Position numbers and translations under genes: made by a program. A DNA stretch of 64,000 nucleotides from Serripes groenlandicus (Eukaryota > Mollusca > Bivalvia > Cardiida > Cardiidae). Each line of letters starts with the position of its first letter. Position 1 is the first letter of the stretch. The stretch lies in contig JASEVX010000012.1 of assembly GCA_031761405.1 (NCBI GenBank), positions 18,316,974 to 18,380,973 on the forward strand, given 5' to 3'. The notes below the pieces were generated by a model. It searched no databases, had not been told where the DNA came from, and saw only the letters and a list, made by a program, of their open reading frames with translations. This document shows positions 20,141 to 31,778 of this stretch, one piece after another.

Positions 20141-21019
20141 AGCGGACTGACGGACAGACGGACAGACAGGGTGATTCCTATATACCCCCCCAAACTTTGA
20201 AATGTGGAGGTATGTGCACAGGAGTCCCTCGCAGGTAACCTCTAAGTTAAATTATCTGCCCTTGGAAGAATCCGAGGCGTATGATCTTCCTTCATGCATA
20301 TCTACATATGATGTGTAACCTTCATGTAAAGTTTGAACCAAATCCATTGAGACGTTTAGGAGGAGTAGTGCTTACAAGAAATGTGGAGGTATGTGCACAG
20401 GAGTCCCTCGCAGGTAACCTCTAAGTTGAATTATCTGCCCTTGGAAGAATCCGAGGCATATGATCTTCCTTGATGCATATCTACATATGATGTGTAACCT
20501 TCATGTAAAGTTTGACCCAAATCCATTGAGCCGTTTAGGAGGAGTAGTGCTTACAAGAAATGTGGAGGTATGTGCACAGGAGTCCCTCGCAGGTAACCTC
20601 TAAGTTGAATTATCTGCCCTTGGAAGAATCCGAGGCATATGATCTTCCTTCATGCATATCTACATATGATGTGTAACCTTCATGTAAAGTTTGAACCAAA
20701 TCCATTGAGCCGTTTAGGAGGAGTAGTGCTTACAAGAAATGTGGAGGTATGTGCACAGGAGTCCCTCGCAGATAACCTCTAAGTTAAATTATCTCCCCTT
20801 GGAAGAGTCCGAGGCGTGTGATCTTCCTTCATGCATATCTACATATGATGTGTAACCTTCATGTAAAGTTTGAACCAAATCCATTAAGCCGTTTAGGAGG
20901 AGTAGTGCTTACAAGAAATGTGGACATACGGACAGACGGACAGACGGACAGACGGACAGACGGACAGACAGGGTGATTCCTATATACCCCCCCAAACTTT
21001 GTTTGCCGGGGGGTATAAT
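20141..21019 (+). mobile_element. Rearranged Helentron-like element (179-bp core family)
   Basis: Begins with a GACGGACAGAC microsatellite and a 3'-type terminus cut at 'cccccccaaacttt' (about 20145-20198), fused to four full 179-bp core units ('gtggaggtatg' at 20204, 20383, 20562, 20741; a last partial unit at 20920), then a second GACGGACA microsatellite (20928-20969) and an intact 3' hairpin ending GGGGGGTATAATAA. Same family as 539-1660. Having a 3' terminus on both sides of the core suggests recombination between copies. Confidence 0.72.
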
Positions 21020-21441
21020 AACTCATACATGAAGTAGCTTCCCTTAGTATACATTGGGTTAAATAGATGCTTTCAAAGCACTATGAAGGCTGCAGATTTG
21101 TTAAATGGGGGAACCTTCCAGATTGTTTTGCATGTGAATTTAAGGTGAATAACATCAAAAGCAACACTGGATGGATAGAATGTTTTAACACTGACCAATC
21201 ACTATTTTCTGGATCAATACGCACAAACCATTCTAAAAAGAAATTCTGAATTTAATCCGTTCCCACTTGCAGATGCATTTTGACTAATAAGCAGCAGACT
21301 GCTTTTAGAAATATTGTGACAAAAGGAAAAAATTGCTTATGTCACAATGTTTTCAACTTTATTCAATAATGAATAATTCATATATAGAGATTTCTCATAA
21401 TTTTGCCTAGATGTTTTCAATATTGTCTGCTGAATATACTG

Positions 21442-21671
21442 TTAATCTTTTCCCTCATACAACAATTCTGCAGCAGACGACTTGGAACGTATTTTGTCAA
21501 AAAATAGAAAATCTCTATAATTGAATGGATAACCTATGACTAAAAGTGGAAAACATTGTGGCAAAAGAAGAAATTGCACGTTTTGTGCAATTTCTTCTTT
21601 TGTCACTATGTTTTCAAATAGCCGTCTGCTGCAGAGGCGTCAGAAAGCGTCTATATGAGGGAAAGGGTTAA
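21442..21671 (-). mobile_element. piggyBac-like MITE, 230 bp
   Basis: TTAA at both ends, terminal CCC-type inverted repeats (TTAATCTTTTCCCTCATA / TATGAGGGAAAGGGTTAA), subterminal arms around CTGCAGCAGACGACTT / GCCGTCTGCTGCAG, and a central hairpin GAAATTGCACGTTTTGTGCAATTTC. Exactly 230 bp including both TTAA. A partial second copy starts at the shared right-hand TTAA (21668 onwards). Confidence 0.8.
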
Positions 21672-22276
21672 CCCTCTCCCTCATATAGCTGCTTTCTTGT
21701 ATATATCCTTTATCGCCATGGTACACATTTTTTGATTGGCTGAACCATATTGTTCAACAAATCAGAAGCTCTGATACTTTATGAATGGAATAAGAATCTG
21801 ACTGGTTATTTAGAATTGTTTGTGCATTCATAATCCTTCGATTAGGTGAGGTTAAGTTGCCAAATAATTGCAAAACAAAAACAGTCTTTAAGCAAAAATA
21901 CTTCTGAACAAAGTGAAACACACAAAAAGTAGTTATTTCAATTGGAAAATCTCAAAAGATTCTTTCATCTCTAAAGGTTAGAAATCAGTTTAACTTTAAT
22001 CAAGACTTAAACGCCTCATTTCTGAAATTTTAAACTTACAAACCAAAAACTGAATTCCAGTATTAGATTGTTTTCACTTTTCAAGAGAACAAATTTCATT
22101 GTATTTCACTTCATCAGAATACAGAGGTCAAGGTCAAGTTTATGATATTAAATAAATGAGTATTTTTAGCAAACTTACAAGTAACATGGTGTGACTATGT
22201 AAAGTGATGTTTAACCAGCTACTCAATGACAATATTAAACTCTGCCTAGTGATTGTATAGCCCTTTTCCAACTTGC

Positions 22277-22506
22277 TTACCCCTTTCCCTCATACGACAA
22301 TGCTGCAGCAGACGACTTTGAACATATTTTGTCAAATAATGGAAAATCTCTATAATTGAATGGATAACCTATGACTAAAAGTGGAAAACATTGTGACCAA
22401 AGGAGAAATTGCACGTTTTGTGCAATTTCTTCTTTTGTTACTATGTTTTCAAAAAGCCGTCTGCTGCAGAGGCGTCAGAAAGCGTCTATATGAGGGAAAG
22501 GGTTAA
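22277..22506 (-). mobile_element. piggyBac-like MITE, 230 bp
   Basis: Left end TTACCCCTTTCCCTCATA (one change in the TTAA), right end TATGAGGGAAAGGGTTAA, central hairpin with GCAC/GTGC arms. Same length and orientation as the copy at 21442-21671, and nearly identical to it. Confidence 0.8.
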
Positions 22507-22922
22507 ACATTTTAACACAACTGCAGAAGATGACTTTTGAACTTTTGCCATAAAGATTTCAATTCTAATCAATGAATATCCTTTCATTTGTGGAAATTGT
22601 CCAAACTTTTTTCCCAGTTGCTTTCAAAATATCATCTGCTGCAGATTTGTTGCAAGAAAAGGAATTATCGTTCAGAAAATAATGTTTTCAAAGAACAATG
22701 AATGTCCTTGAAGAAGCCAAGGGCAGTGAATCGAACTTGCACATTAATACAAACTAGATTCACCACAAAACAGGGACAATTGTATAGAAAAGAATGTTTT
22801 CAAAGGTCAAAATGCATCTGTAAGAGCAACTGGTTTCATCACATAAAAGAGAAAAAAAAACCTGCTGTCATGACAATGACCTTGACCTCTATATGAAAGG
22901 TTAAAAGGTTAAGGTTGCTTAC

Positions 22923-23090
22923 ATGCTCAACATTATAATTATCCCACACTGGTGACATGCTTCGAGGGTAACCTCCATTCAGCATCTCCCTACTCACACT
23001 CTGTTGCTGCTGACGTTCCTCTCGCTTTTCAGATCTTGTCTCGTACGACCTTGTCTCGAACCGTGTCTCTGACTTTGAGATGTTCTGTTT

Positions 23091-23123
<33 letters not shown>

Positions 23124-23245
23124 TGGCGAAGTTGCCAGGATTGAATTTGAAGCAGCTTGTAAGGATTTCTCCAGAGCTTCCAGACGGCTGTCAGTCTCCG
23201 TCCTCTCCAGTTGGACATTTCTGTTCAAGGTGCTATTTTTAGAAT
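22923..23245 (-). CDS. Tensin-like gene exon with polyglutamine
   Basis: A 323-nt exon. The acceptor 'tttgtttgctttatag|ATTC' at 23245 is chosen over an AG 13 nt downstream because only it keeps the frame open. It encodes DSKNSTLNRNVQLERTETDS, a short coiled coil (RLEALEKSLQAASNSIL), about ten Gln from (CAG)n at 23094-23122, Arg/Glu-rich ETRSYETRSEKREERQQQQ, and MSPVWDNYNVEH, ending CAT|GTAAGC in phase 0. If the intron is retained, a stop follows 28 codons later at 22839. Confidence 0.8.
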
Positions 23246-26200
23246 CTATAAAGCAAACAAAAATACAGTTGTATTATAAACCGGCTTACTTCAGGCATTG
23301 TTTACAATAGTACACAACTTTAAGTTCGCCATTTCTTTTAAATTCTCTTTTCTTCATGGGTTACTGAAAACAGCCATGAACACTTTCTCTGATATAAACA
23401 ACTTTTGAATTCTACAGCTCTTGATATCTTGAAAACAATGTAGAGGAAGGGCGAAGTTACTCAAAATGAAAAGAAGCTGCACGGAGCTCTAGATAAGGGA
23501 CGTTTTGCATGTTCTAAAATCTTTATTTGTCCCACTAACCCTATGTTGTGGGTACTCAAAAGAATCCTCTAAGTGAGACGATTCTTTTGAGTACCCACAA
23601 CATAGGGTTTGCTCTAATAATAAGAGAGAAATTGTGAGAAAAAGAGCTCAATATTCCTTCTTATCTGGACCTCTGTATCATGCAACTTATTCTTTCCACA
23701 TACATTTTCAGAGCACAGAAGACAAAACATGAGAAATATAAAATCAGGTCAACCCAGAATTACGTAAAAAATAAAACATAATTTGGTAGCAATACCACAG
23801 TCCATATCTCATATTAACCTTTCCCACATTGAAATGCATTTTGATGCATCCACAGCAGATTACTTTTGAAAACATTCTTTCAAAAGGAGAAATTAATCAG
23901 CAATTTTTCCTTTTGTTCCAATGCTTTCTACTGTATTCAATAGTGACACTTGCATTTATAGAGATTCTGCATACTATTTTTTCGTCGTTTGCTGAAGGTT
24001 TGTTATGTGGGAAAGTGTTAACAAATTGATCAAAAAAAAAATTGTGACTACGAATGATAGAAATTAATGAAAAGCATAAGCATATATAATAAGCTGTGTA
24101 AAAAGCGAAGCCTCTATAATTGTAATTCATCCCAAGTTTAATTGTTTCTGTAAAATTTATAACTCCCAAATGTTCAGTGTTTCTATATCATCCACCTTTT
24201 TCCACATAATGACAATTTGGCAGCAGACAATATTTGAACACATTATGGCAAAATGAGAAATTGCTCATAATGAGTAATTTGTCTTTTTATCATAATGATT
24301 TCAAATTATTAAAAACTTGTCCATATTTGTTTTCCAAGTTGTCTGCAGCTAATTGATTGAAAACAAAATAATGTTCATGAACTATTTTCAGAAGTCTTTT
24401 TTATTGTACTTTTCATGGGGGAAATTTGGTGTTTAAGAAACTGAATTTATGATGATAGCATGAGAGTTGGACCATACAAAAGTGGACCCTATATGTCATC
24501 ACACCAAGGAGTGTGACACACAAATCTCTTTGACGAAATATTCATGTCTGAAATGTTGAACAAAAGAGTAATAACACATTATATGATTTAATGACACAAA
24601 CAAAATGGAGGCATGCAACAATTTTATTTGATCACATGACAATCACATGACCCACAATGTCTCTCACCTGTGCCTCCTGTCCTTTGAACTATGACCTCTG
24701 TGATGTAATGAGGTTTATTTACTTCCTGTACCGTTTGCTGTCTCTGCTCAACATTTTTCTCGATTTTCTCCACTTTTACCGGCTGCACGAAATCTGGCTC
24801 GTCTTCTGCCTGCTGGTGAATTGTCTTATACACTGTCTTGTACGTCTGATAGGTCTGAGGGGACACTGACCGAGGAGAAGCGGGTGGCGTTGTGTGCGCC
24901 CTAGGAGCGTGTTGTTTTTCAAACTGTTCTCGATCGTAGGCGGACTCTGAGTAATGTCTCTGTACGGGCCTAGGTTGAGTGTAGTTCTCTGTCTTCCAGG
25001 ATGATGATGATGATGACTGCTGATAAGCCCCGCCACCACTATTAGTTCGGTTCCTTGGCTGATGCTGCGGTTGTTGCTGATGCTGCTGCTGGTGTTGGTG
25101 CTGCATGTAATCTCGACTGCTGGTCCTCTGCGGAGGGGGAACAGGTGCAGACTGTTGAGTCGGTGTAACCGTTCTAGCTAGACTCGGCGATGGTGGCGGC
25201 TTATTCGACAGTTTGGATGAAGTGCTCGTCGACTGTTCCGTGATGTATGTCGTATGAGAGTTGACGACAGGGATGTTATCATGTGGGCGAAATGCGGGTT
25301 CTGGTGACTTATCGTAATGTGTACGAGAAACGGTATAACTGTATGGACTTGTAGGTCCATTGGACATTGAACTCGGGGTTTTACTCTCGTCATCGCTCAG
25401 TGCTCTTTGTGCAAAGAATTTGTTCTTTTGAAGTTCTTTGATCATCTTGCTTTCATTTATTACTCTGTTAGGATCCCGTTCTTGACTCTTTTCTCGTAAC
25501 TTAGCTTGCTGTTGTTGCAACCATGACAGGGAGTGTTCGTCAGCTTGTGAGAACGATCCGTTAGTTTGGTACGACTGTTGCTGTTGCTGCTGCTGCTGCG
25601 AAGACTCTTTCCCATATCTGTTTTCGTAATCCGTTCTGTATGGCAGGGAACCAGCCTTGGGACTTCCAGGACTTCTGATCGGCTCAAAGGACCTAGAAAT
25701 ATCTGGTGAAGTTGGTGTGTAACTAAATGCATTCACTGGCTTATAATTACTATCCTCTTTCACAGTTTTTGTTTCCGTTTTCACGGAGTAATGTTTTTCT
25801 TGTCGTACCTCAGGAATTTTGTAAGTAACGTCACTTCTTTGCACAACTACATTACCCTCAGGGCTTAAATGGTCTTCAACAGTCTTAAAACTACGCGTTC
25901 CCTGAGGGGATTTCTGACTCACGAAAGCTTGATCATTTAACAAGTCACTAAGAATTTGATCAAGTTGTGTTTTCTCGTCCATTGCCATTTTCGAACGGGG
26001 GCTGGTGGAGCTACTGTAGGACTTGCTACTGGTTGAATATGATGTCATGGCTGGTTGATTTTGTTCTCTCATGCTGTACGACCAACTTTCACTGCTGTTT
26101 TTCTGGGACACTGACACAGGAACTGTAACAGACAAGAAAAATTAAATCAACATATCATACACTCTTTTTTAACAAGCAAGTACCAAACAAAATAATCAGA

Positions 26201-29200
26201 AACCTAGTCATACCTTTTCCACTTATAGAAACAATATGATGCATCTTTGGAAAACATTGAAGCAAAACGAGAAATTGCCCTTGATGAGCACTTTCTCCTT
26301 TTGCCACAATGTGTTTAACCCTATCCAGTTATTCAAATTAAATTAATACATAACTGTGCGATAGGGTAGAAAAGGTGTTCATAAGTCCTGAGACAATTGA
26401 TCTCTTAACCCTTTCCCACCTGCAGACGCATTTTGACGCAATAGCAGCAGACGACTTTTGAAAACGACTTTTGAAAACGTTATGGCCAAAGTTGAAATTG
26501 CTCATGATGAGCAATTTCTACGTTGGCCACTATGTATAACAAATAAGATATATTTTATGGAGATTTTTCAGGTTTTTGTCACTTATGTTTTCAAAGTCGT
26601 CTGCTGCAGATTTGTTGTTTGTTGTATGAGTAATTTCTCCTTTTGCCACAATGTATTCAACTTTATTCAACAATTATACATTCATTTTTATCAGACATTT
26701 TCCATATTTGCAGATTTGTTGTATGTGGGAAAGGTTAAAGAACATGAAATATCTTCCTTATCTACAGCTCTGGGAAAATTAACATTAGTAAGGCTGGGAA
26801 AACTTTGAAACAATGGTACATGATAATTAAACTGATATGAAAGAAAGATGATATGAATGCTGCAAGAAAGCAGAGGATTTCCAAAACTGCCATCGTAAAA
26901 CTAGTCAAAATGAATATCCGTTACCTTAGTAATAGATTATTTATAATATTGCCATCAAGCAATACTCTTTCCAGGGGATTTGCAATATAAACCATTTCTT
27001 GCAAGCAGATGACAAATGAAAACATTGTGAGAAAAGGAAGAAATACTCGAAATGAGTAATTTCTCCTCTTGTCACAATGTTTTCAGCTTAATTTTATAAT
27101 CATACTTTCATATACTTAAAGTGAATTGTCTTAATCTGATGGTTGTAAGATAAAATTGAAAAGACAGAAATTCTAAGAAAGTTTTTTTTGCAATATAAAA
27201 CACATCAAAACAACACATTACAATAACAAGAACAAGAACAACAACTACAATAGACAAGGGGGGAAATAACAATAAGAAATCCATCAGAAGGCCAGACAAA
27301 GGCGGAAAAAACTATTTTCTAATCCTTTCCCACATACAACAAATCTGCAACCAACAACTTTGAAAACATCTATACGGTGCCTTTGATCTAGACCTTCAAA
27401 GCTTAACCCTTTCCCTCGTTTAGACGCTTTCTGACGCCTCTGCAGCAGGTGGATTTTTGAAAACATAGTGACAAAAGAAGAAATTGCTCAAAACGAGCAA
27501 TTTTTCCTTTTGCCACAATGTTTTCCACGTTTAGTCATAGGTTATCCATTCAATTATAGAGATTTTCTATGTATTGACAAAATATGCTAAAAGTCGTCTG
27601 CTGCAGAATTGTCGTATGAGGGAAAGGGTTAAGCTTTTCACGCATTCAACAAATCTGCAGCCAACAACTTAGAAAACATCTGCACGGAAATATGGAATGC
27701 TCAAGGTATGACTATCAAATAGAGATGACAAACATTTGTAGCCAATTCTCACCATCTGCTGCAGACGCAACAGTGCCTTTTATCTAGACCTTCAAAGCTT
27801 ATCACAACAAGATAAACACTGAACAGCAAGTTTTCACATATAAAAGCTAGAGAAGGGAGACAACAAGAAAACATGCACAATATAATAATAACTCAATAGT
27901 TCTTTCCCTTAGCTTGAACGAATCTGTAGTTTAAGATTTAAGGTGAAACTACTCATGACTTATTGATCAAAACAGGCAATTTGTTTGTTGCCTTCTATGT
28001 TTTCCACTACAGATGTTTTAACAGCCTTAAATTGAGATAAAAAGAGAAAACTAAAACATCCCGTTTTAAAGATCTGTCCCAAAATGTGACTGGCTTAACA
28101 ACTGGTTTTTTTTTTGGCAATAAAAATGTCAGATTGAATATGTAACAACAGAACAAAGGCACAGACTGTCGTCAGAGGATTTAGAATTATGGATGAATTA
28201 GATCGAATTGCTTTCTATTCTTGTAGGCAGAGTGATTCATAGCTACACTGAAGAATGACTGTAACTATATGAACAGGGAACATTCAAATCAGATTGCCTA
28301 GATTTATCAATTGATTGGGGTTTAAAGCCGTATTCAAAACAAATTCAGTCATATCATGGTGGCCAGTTCACCTACTCATGTTTTTCCTGGCTTTCTCACT
28401 CCAGTACTCCACACAACAGACTTTACAAGCAACTGGCTGCTTTTCCACATAGAATGTTAGCCAATTGTGGAAAGACGAATGATGCTTGTCACAAGTCGGA
28501 AAGAATGTTGGCTGAGGTGGGGTTCAAATCCCTGGGTTGACAGCCCACGTCGCTACTGACTGATCTACTGGGGCTCGGGTCAGATTGCCTAGAAGTTTTT
28601 GTTTATGCCCCAAAGGTCAAACTGTTTCTGTGTTGTTGTGCAAAAACTCATGCAAATGTACAAAACTTTCACAAACTTTCTGTGACAACATTTATGAAAA
28701 GGGGAAAACCTTTAAACTTGAACACTCCACTGCTCTAGCTGTCTTTGAAAAACTTATCTTTTTTTAGAAAAGCATGTATCTTGTTGCCATGGAAACTCAT
28801 GTGTTTTACTGGTGTCCACAAAGAATATTTCAACAGTAATCAGCTTTGAAAAACATCCAAGGTCAAATATGTAATATCTGGATTTTCGTAAGGATTTTTA
28901 ACCAGTGTCAAATTTAAGCAATATATCTTTTTCCACAATGTTTTCAAAAATTGGTTGCTGCCAAGGAGACTGTATGATGTTAACATGTAATTGGTGAAAA
29001 ATCAATTCCATCTTTTTTTTGTTTCAAACAAAATGCAAATGATGTTACCAAAAAGGACAAGGTTGCTTTAGAAACAGTTGCTATGGCAACAAGATATGAA
29101 GAACAAAGGACAAGATGCAAAAAGACAATACCAGAGAATGCTGAAATACCAGAGTCTAAGCTGGACGTAAAAGACCCTCCATTGGGAAGTTTTGACGGCC

Positions 29201-29344
29201 CGTTCTGAATAATTTGCGACTCCAATTTACGTTTGTTGACTTGAGCGTACAAACTCCCGTCAACGGGACCTTGTGAATGATCCAGTTGCGTTACTCGAAA
29301 ACCGTCGACTCCTTCAGAACTTGGTAACCCATTGGCATTCACAT
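22923..29344 (-). CDS. Tensin-like protein, partial (three internal exons)
   Basis: Joined exons 29344-29132, 26122-24668, 23245-22923 (minus strand), 1991 nt with consistent phases (1-1, 1-1, 1-0). The first holds GPVDGSLYAQVNKR, matching the GPLDGSLYAKV motif that follows the PTEN-like C2 region of tensins, then SSLDSGIS. The second is Ser/Pro/Gln-rich and contains LDQILSDLLND, SWLQQQQAKLRE and many SP/TP sites, like the disordered middle of tensins. The third has a short coiled-coil-like stretch and a polyglutamine run. Tensins are focal-adhesion adaptors linking actin to integrins. The phosphatase/C2 part and the SH2-PTB end are not found in this window. The family call rests mainly on the GSLYA motif and overall composition. 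Confidence 0.68.
23485..23652. mobile_element. Hairpin element with 69-bp central palindrome, copy 1
   Basis: The core 23539-23607 is a near-perfect palindrome: CCCTATGTTGTGGGTACTC ... GAGTACCCACAACATAGGG, with one mismatch near the centre (AGAATCCTCT against GACGATTCTT). Flanked by GAGCTC on the left and AAAGAGCTC on the right. Non-coding; in the intron between the last two tensin-like exons. Confidence 0.65.
23817..24020. mobile_element. Diverged TTAA MITE (second subfamily)
   Basis: Starts TTAACCTTTCCCACATTGAA and ends TATGTGGGAAAGTGTTAA. The inside keeps 'gcagattacttttgaaaacattctttcaaaaggagaaatt'-type arms in weakened form. Uses the TGTGGGAAAGG end rather than TGAGGGAAAGG, marking an older subfamily that is also seen around 44 kb, 48 kb and 61 kb. 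Confidence 0.6.
24668..26122 (-). CDS. Tensin-like gene large exon
   Basis: A 1455-nt exon from 'cttgtctgttacag' to GGCACAG|GTGAGA. The open frame would run 14 codons past the donor to a TGA at 24624, so the longer ORF is not the spliced protein. The product is disordered: Ser/Pro/Gln-rich, two glutamine-rich runs, an Arg/Ser/Thr-rich middle, and a C-terminal segment HYITEVIVQRTGGTG. Joins the next exon as GTG-D-SKNSTLNRNV. Confidence 0.88.
26405..26738. mobile_element. TTAA MITE, enlarged or rearranged copy
   Basis: TTAACCCTTTCCCACCTGCA to TATGTGGGAAAGGTTAA, 334 bp. It carries two successive 'tcaaagtcgtctgctgcaga / gcagatttgttgtatg' right arms, so a right-hand segment is duplicated or two copies are fused. 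In the tensin-like intron. Confidence 0.65.
27403..27632 (+). mobile_element. piggyBac-like MITE, 230 bp
   Basis: TTAACCCTTTCCCTCGTTTA to CGTATGAGGGAAAGGGTTAA, with central hairpin GCTCAAAACGAGC. 230 bp with both TTAA. Opposite orientation to the 21-22 kb copies. In the tensin-like intron between 26122 and 29132. Confidence 0.82.
28311..28579 (-). mobile_element. V-SINE-like tRNA-headed SINE
   Basis: On the minus strand a tRNA-like head (CCAGTAGATCAGTCAGTAGCG, box A-like, and 'gacgtgggctgtcaaccc') leads into a body ending with the reverse of 'gtttaaagccgtattcaaaac...cagtcatatcatggtggcc'. The body matches the V-SINE type widespread in molluscs (RUDI-like, from memory). Not a functional tRNA gene. 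Confidence 0.6.
29132..29344 (-). CDS. Tensin-like gene exon with GSLYA motif
   Basis: A 213-nt exon from 'tttatcatttcag' to TTCTCTG|GTATTG, phase 1 in and out. It encodes VNANGLPSSEGVDGFRVTQL, then GPVDGSLYAQVNKRKLES and SSLDSGISAFS. The intron to the next exon (26123-29131) contains one 230-bp MITE and several relics. Confidence 0.8.
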
Positions 29345-29796
29345 CTGAAATGATAAAATGAGCAACATATTATGCCTGCTTGATTTCCAGAATGACAGAA
29401 ATCTTCGTACCCATTACGAAGCAAGTTGGTCCAACTTGGTAGAGATGTTAAATCAAATTATCAATATTTCAAGAAAGTATGAAAGTGTCCAGCTTCAATT
29501 TTGTGCTTCAAAAAATCTTGAAATGCAGCCGGTATAACTTGAACCCTTTGCCTAATTGATGACGTTTGACGTCTTTACAGTTGACCACTTTTGAAAACAT
29601 TGATGGAAAAGGAGAGATTGCTCATAGCAAGCAATTTCTCCTTTTCCAATATTTTATTTTAAATTCATGCATTCAATAAACTTTCCATCTGCTACAGTTT
29701 GTGGTCAAAATACTTTCCAAGTAAAAGACTACTTTTATATCCCAGGGACATTCAGTCCAAGACCATTTTTATGGATTAATTGGCCAGTTGCCTCCT

Positions 29797-30026
29797 TCAA
29801 TGCTTTCCCTCATATCGACGCTTTCCGATATCTCTGCAGCAGACGACTTTTGGAAACATTGTGACAAAAGGAGAAATTGCTCAAAATGAGCAATTTCTTT
29901 ATTAACCACAATTTTTTTCAACTTTTTTAGGCAATTATACCTTCATTTATAGAGATTTTCTGTGTTTTTGCCTAGTTGTTTCGAAAGTCGTCTGCTGCAG
30001 ATTTGTCATATGTGGGAAAGGGTTAA
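29797..30026 (+). mobile_element. TTAA MITE, diverged left end
   Basis: Left end 'tcaatgctttccctcatatc' (TTAA decayed), central hairpin GCTCAAAATGAGC, right end CATATGTGGGAAAGGGTTAA. Combines a CATAT(A/C)GACGC left arm with a TGTGGGAAAGG right end, so it mixes traits of the two subfamilies. Confidence 0.7.
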
Positions 30027-30833
30027 GGGATGGTGATCATATTCTCCATTTTTCTAGCATTATCCCAACATCTCTACACATACTAAAAGGTACATACCGG
30101 TATACCTGTATAACTAATTATATGTTTAACTCCTACGTGGAACTCCACCCATTACTTGGCCCATTAATAACAGACACAAAGTGTCAGCTGCCGGCTGTCC
30201 AACTTACTAAGTAGATCAGCTTTATTACTGTTAATGACCCAGACCATACCAATAATATCTGACCCTAGTCTATTGTAAGTTGATTCTTATTATAAGTAAC
30301 ACACCATCTTAAATCTTATTTTGGATATCTATGTATAAACCTTTTTGATTGGTTAATTTGATCATCATGGACACCACAATGACAATGTCACATAAATTCT
30401 AATTGGCTGAATTATAACACTTAAATAGCCAATCAAAAATGCTGATACTGTGAAAAGTAACACTTTTTGTTAGATTTATTGGCATTTCTAATGCTTGCAG
30501 CAACATTGCTGTTTGGTTTAGCCAATCAGACATGTTGCTACTAAGCTATACAATTAAATAGTCTTATAAGGTTTCAGGTTATTGTTTATCTTTTTCTGAA
30601 TCTCACAATAACATTTCCTCTTAGACTAAATAATCCAGAACTGCCAAAAAAAACAAAATATATAGTATAACATTTCCAGAAAACACATGACTTGAATTAC
30701 AGTAATATTTTGGTCCATTAACAACAAAAAACAAGTGTCAGCTGTCTGTCAACTACATGATTCTATGTAACTATATCATCTTTATTACAGTAAATGGGCC
30801 ACACCAGTAGTAACATCCTTGGGTTAACCCTTT

Positions 30834-31055
30834 CCCTCACGCAGACGCTTTCTGAGGTCTCTGCAGTAGTCGACTTTTGAAAACATTGTGACAAAAGGAA
30901 AACTTGCTCAAAGAAAGCAATATCTCCTTTTATGGCAATGTTTTCAACATTTTTCAGTTATTATACTTTCATTTATAGGGATTTTCCATTTTTTCCCCCG
31001 CAAATTGCTTTCAAAGTCGTCTGCTGCAGATTTATTGTATGTGGGAATGGGTTAA
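30834..31055 (+). mobile_element. TTAA MITE, 222 bp
   Basis: TTAACCCTTTCCCTCACGCA to TATGTGGGAATGGGTTAA, with GCTGCAG-bearing arms and a weakened centre (GCTCAAAGAAAGC), so the central hairpin has decayed. Confidence 0.75.
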
Positions 31056-31593
31056 GAAAGCTGGGTAACAGTTTTTTAACTGACTAAGACTTTTTATATA
31101 TTTTAGGTTTGAAATGATTTTTGTCTCATGATATTGTGTTCTTCTAAAATATATTATAATGCTCACGTTATGATTTTGAAAAAAATAAATAAAAAGAATG
31201 CTCTTTATAAGTAAGTTCTTCTATTCCATCTCAAAATGATGTTTTCATTAACTAGCTGACCCTCTATTTAGTTTGCCTTTGTCAAAGAATGATAAACCTC
31301 TCAGATGTTTTCTATTTCGATTTGTTTACATTCCGGTTCTGAAAAGCTGCTAAGCAGCCGCATATGATTAAACATAATATATTGTTTATGTTCACACATC
31401 AAAAAAAGATATGATTATAAACTTAACATACTTTTTATGTCCACACATCAAAAGAATGAGAAAATCGAGCAAAAAACTCAAGTAAGCTGCAAATTCCTAT
31501 GTCTGACTTTAGTGGTAAACTTTGTGCTAAGTGACAAATAGAACCAAAGGCTAATATACAAACAAAGGTTGAGATAAGGAGGCGTATATACAG

Positions 31594-31763
31594 CTCTTTT
31601 CCCCACAATATCTCTTTTATCCTTCAACCAAACCCTCTGATGTTGGTACCCAAAAGAATCGTCTCAATGAGACAATTCTTTTGAGTACCCACAACATAGG
31701 GTTTTAAGGTCAAATAAAGATTTTAGAAGATGCAAAAAGCTCATTTTCTAGAGCTCTGTACAA
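31594..31763. mobile_element. Hairpin element with 69-bp central palindrome, copy 2
   Basis: Palindromic core 31633-31701: CCCTCTGATGTTGGTACCC ... GAGTACCCACAACATAGGG. Flanked by AGCTCTTTTCCCC on the left and TCTAGAGCTC on the right. Inserted in reverse relative to copy 1: the 'ttctaaaatctttatttg' arm is on the other side. Confidence 0.65.
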
Positions 31764-31778
31764 ACATTGGAACAAAGC

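Noticed and set aside
22952..23310. Cys-rich and Ala-rich plus-strand ORFs around 23100
   Set aside because: They are other-frame and antisense readings of the (CAG)n polyglutamine codons in the tensin-like exon.
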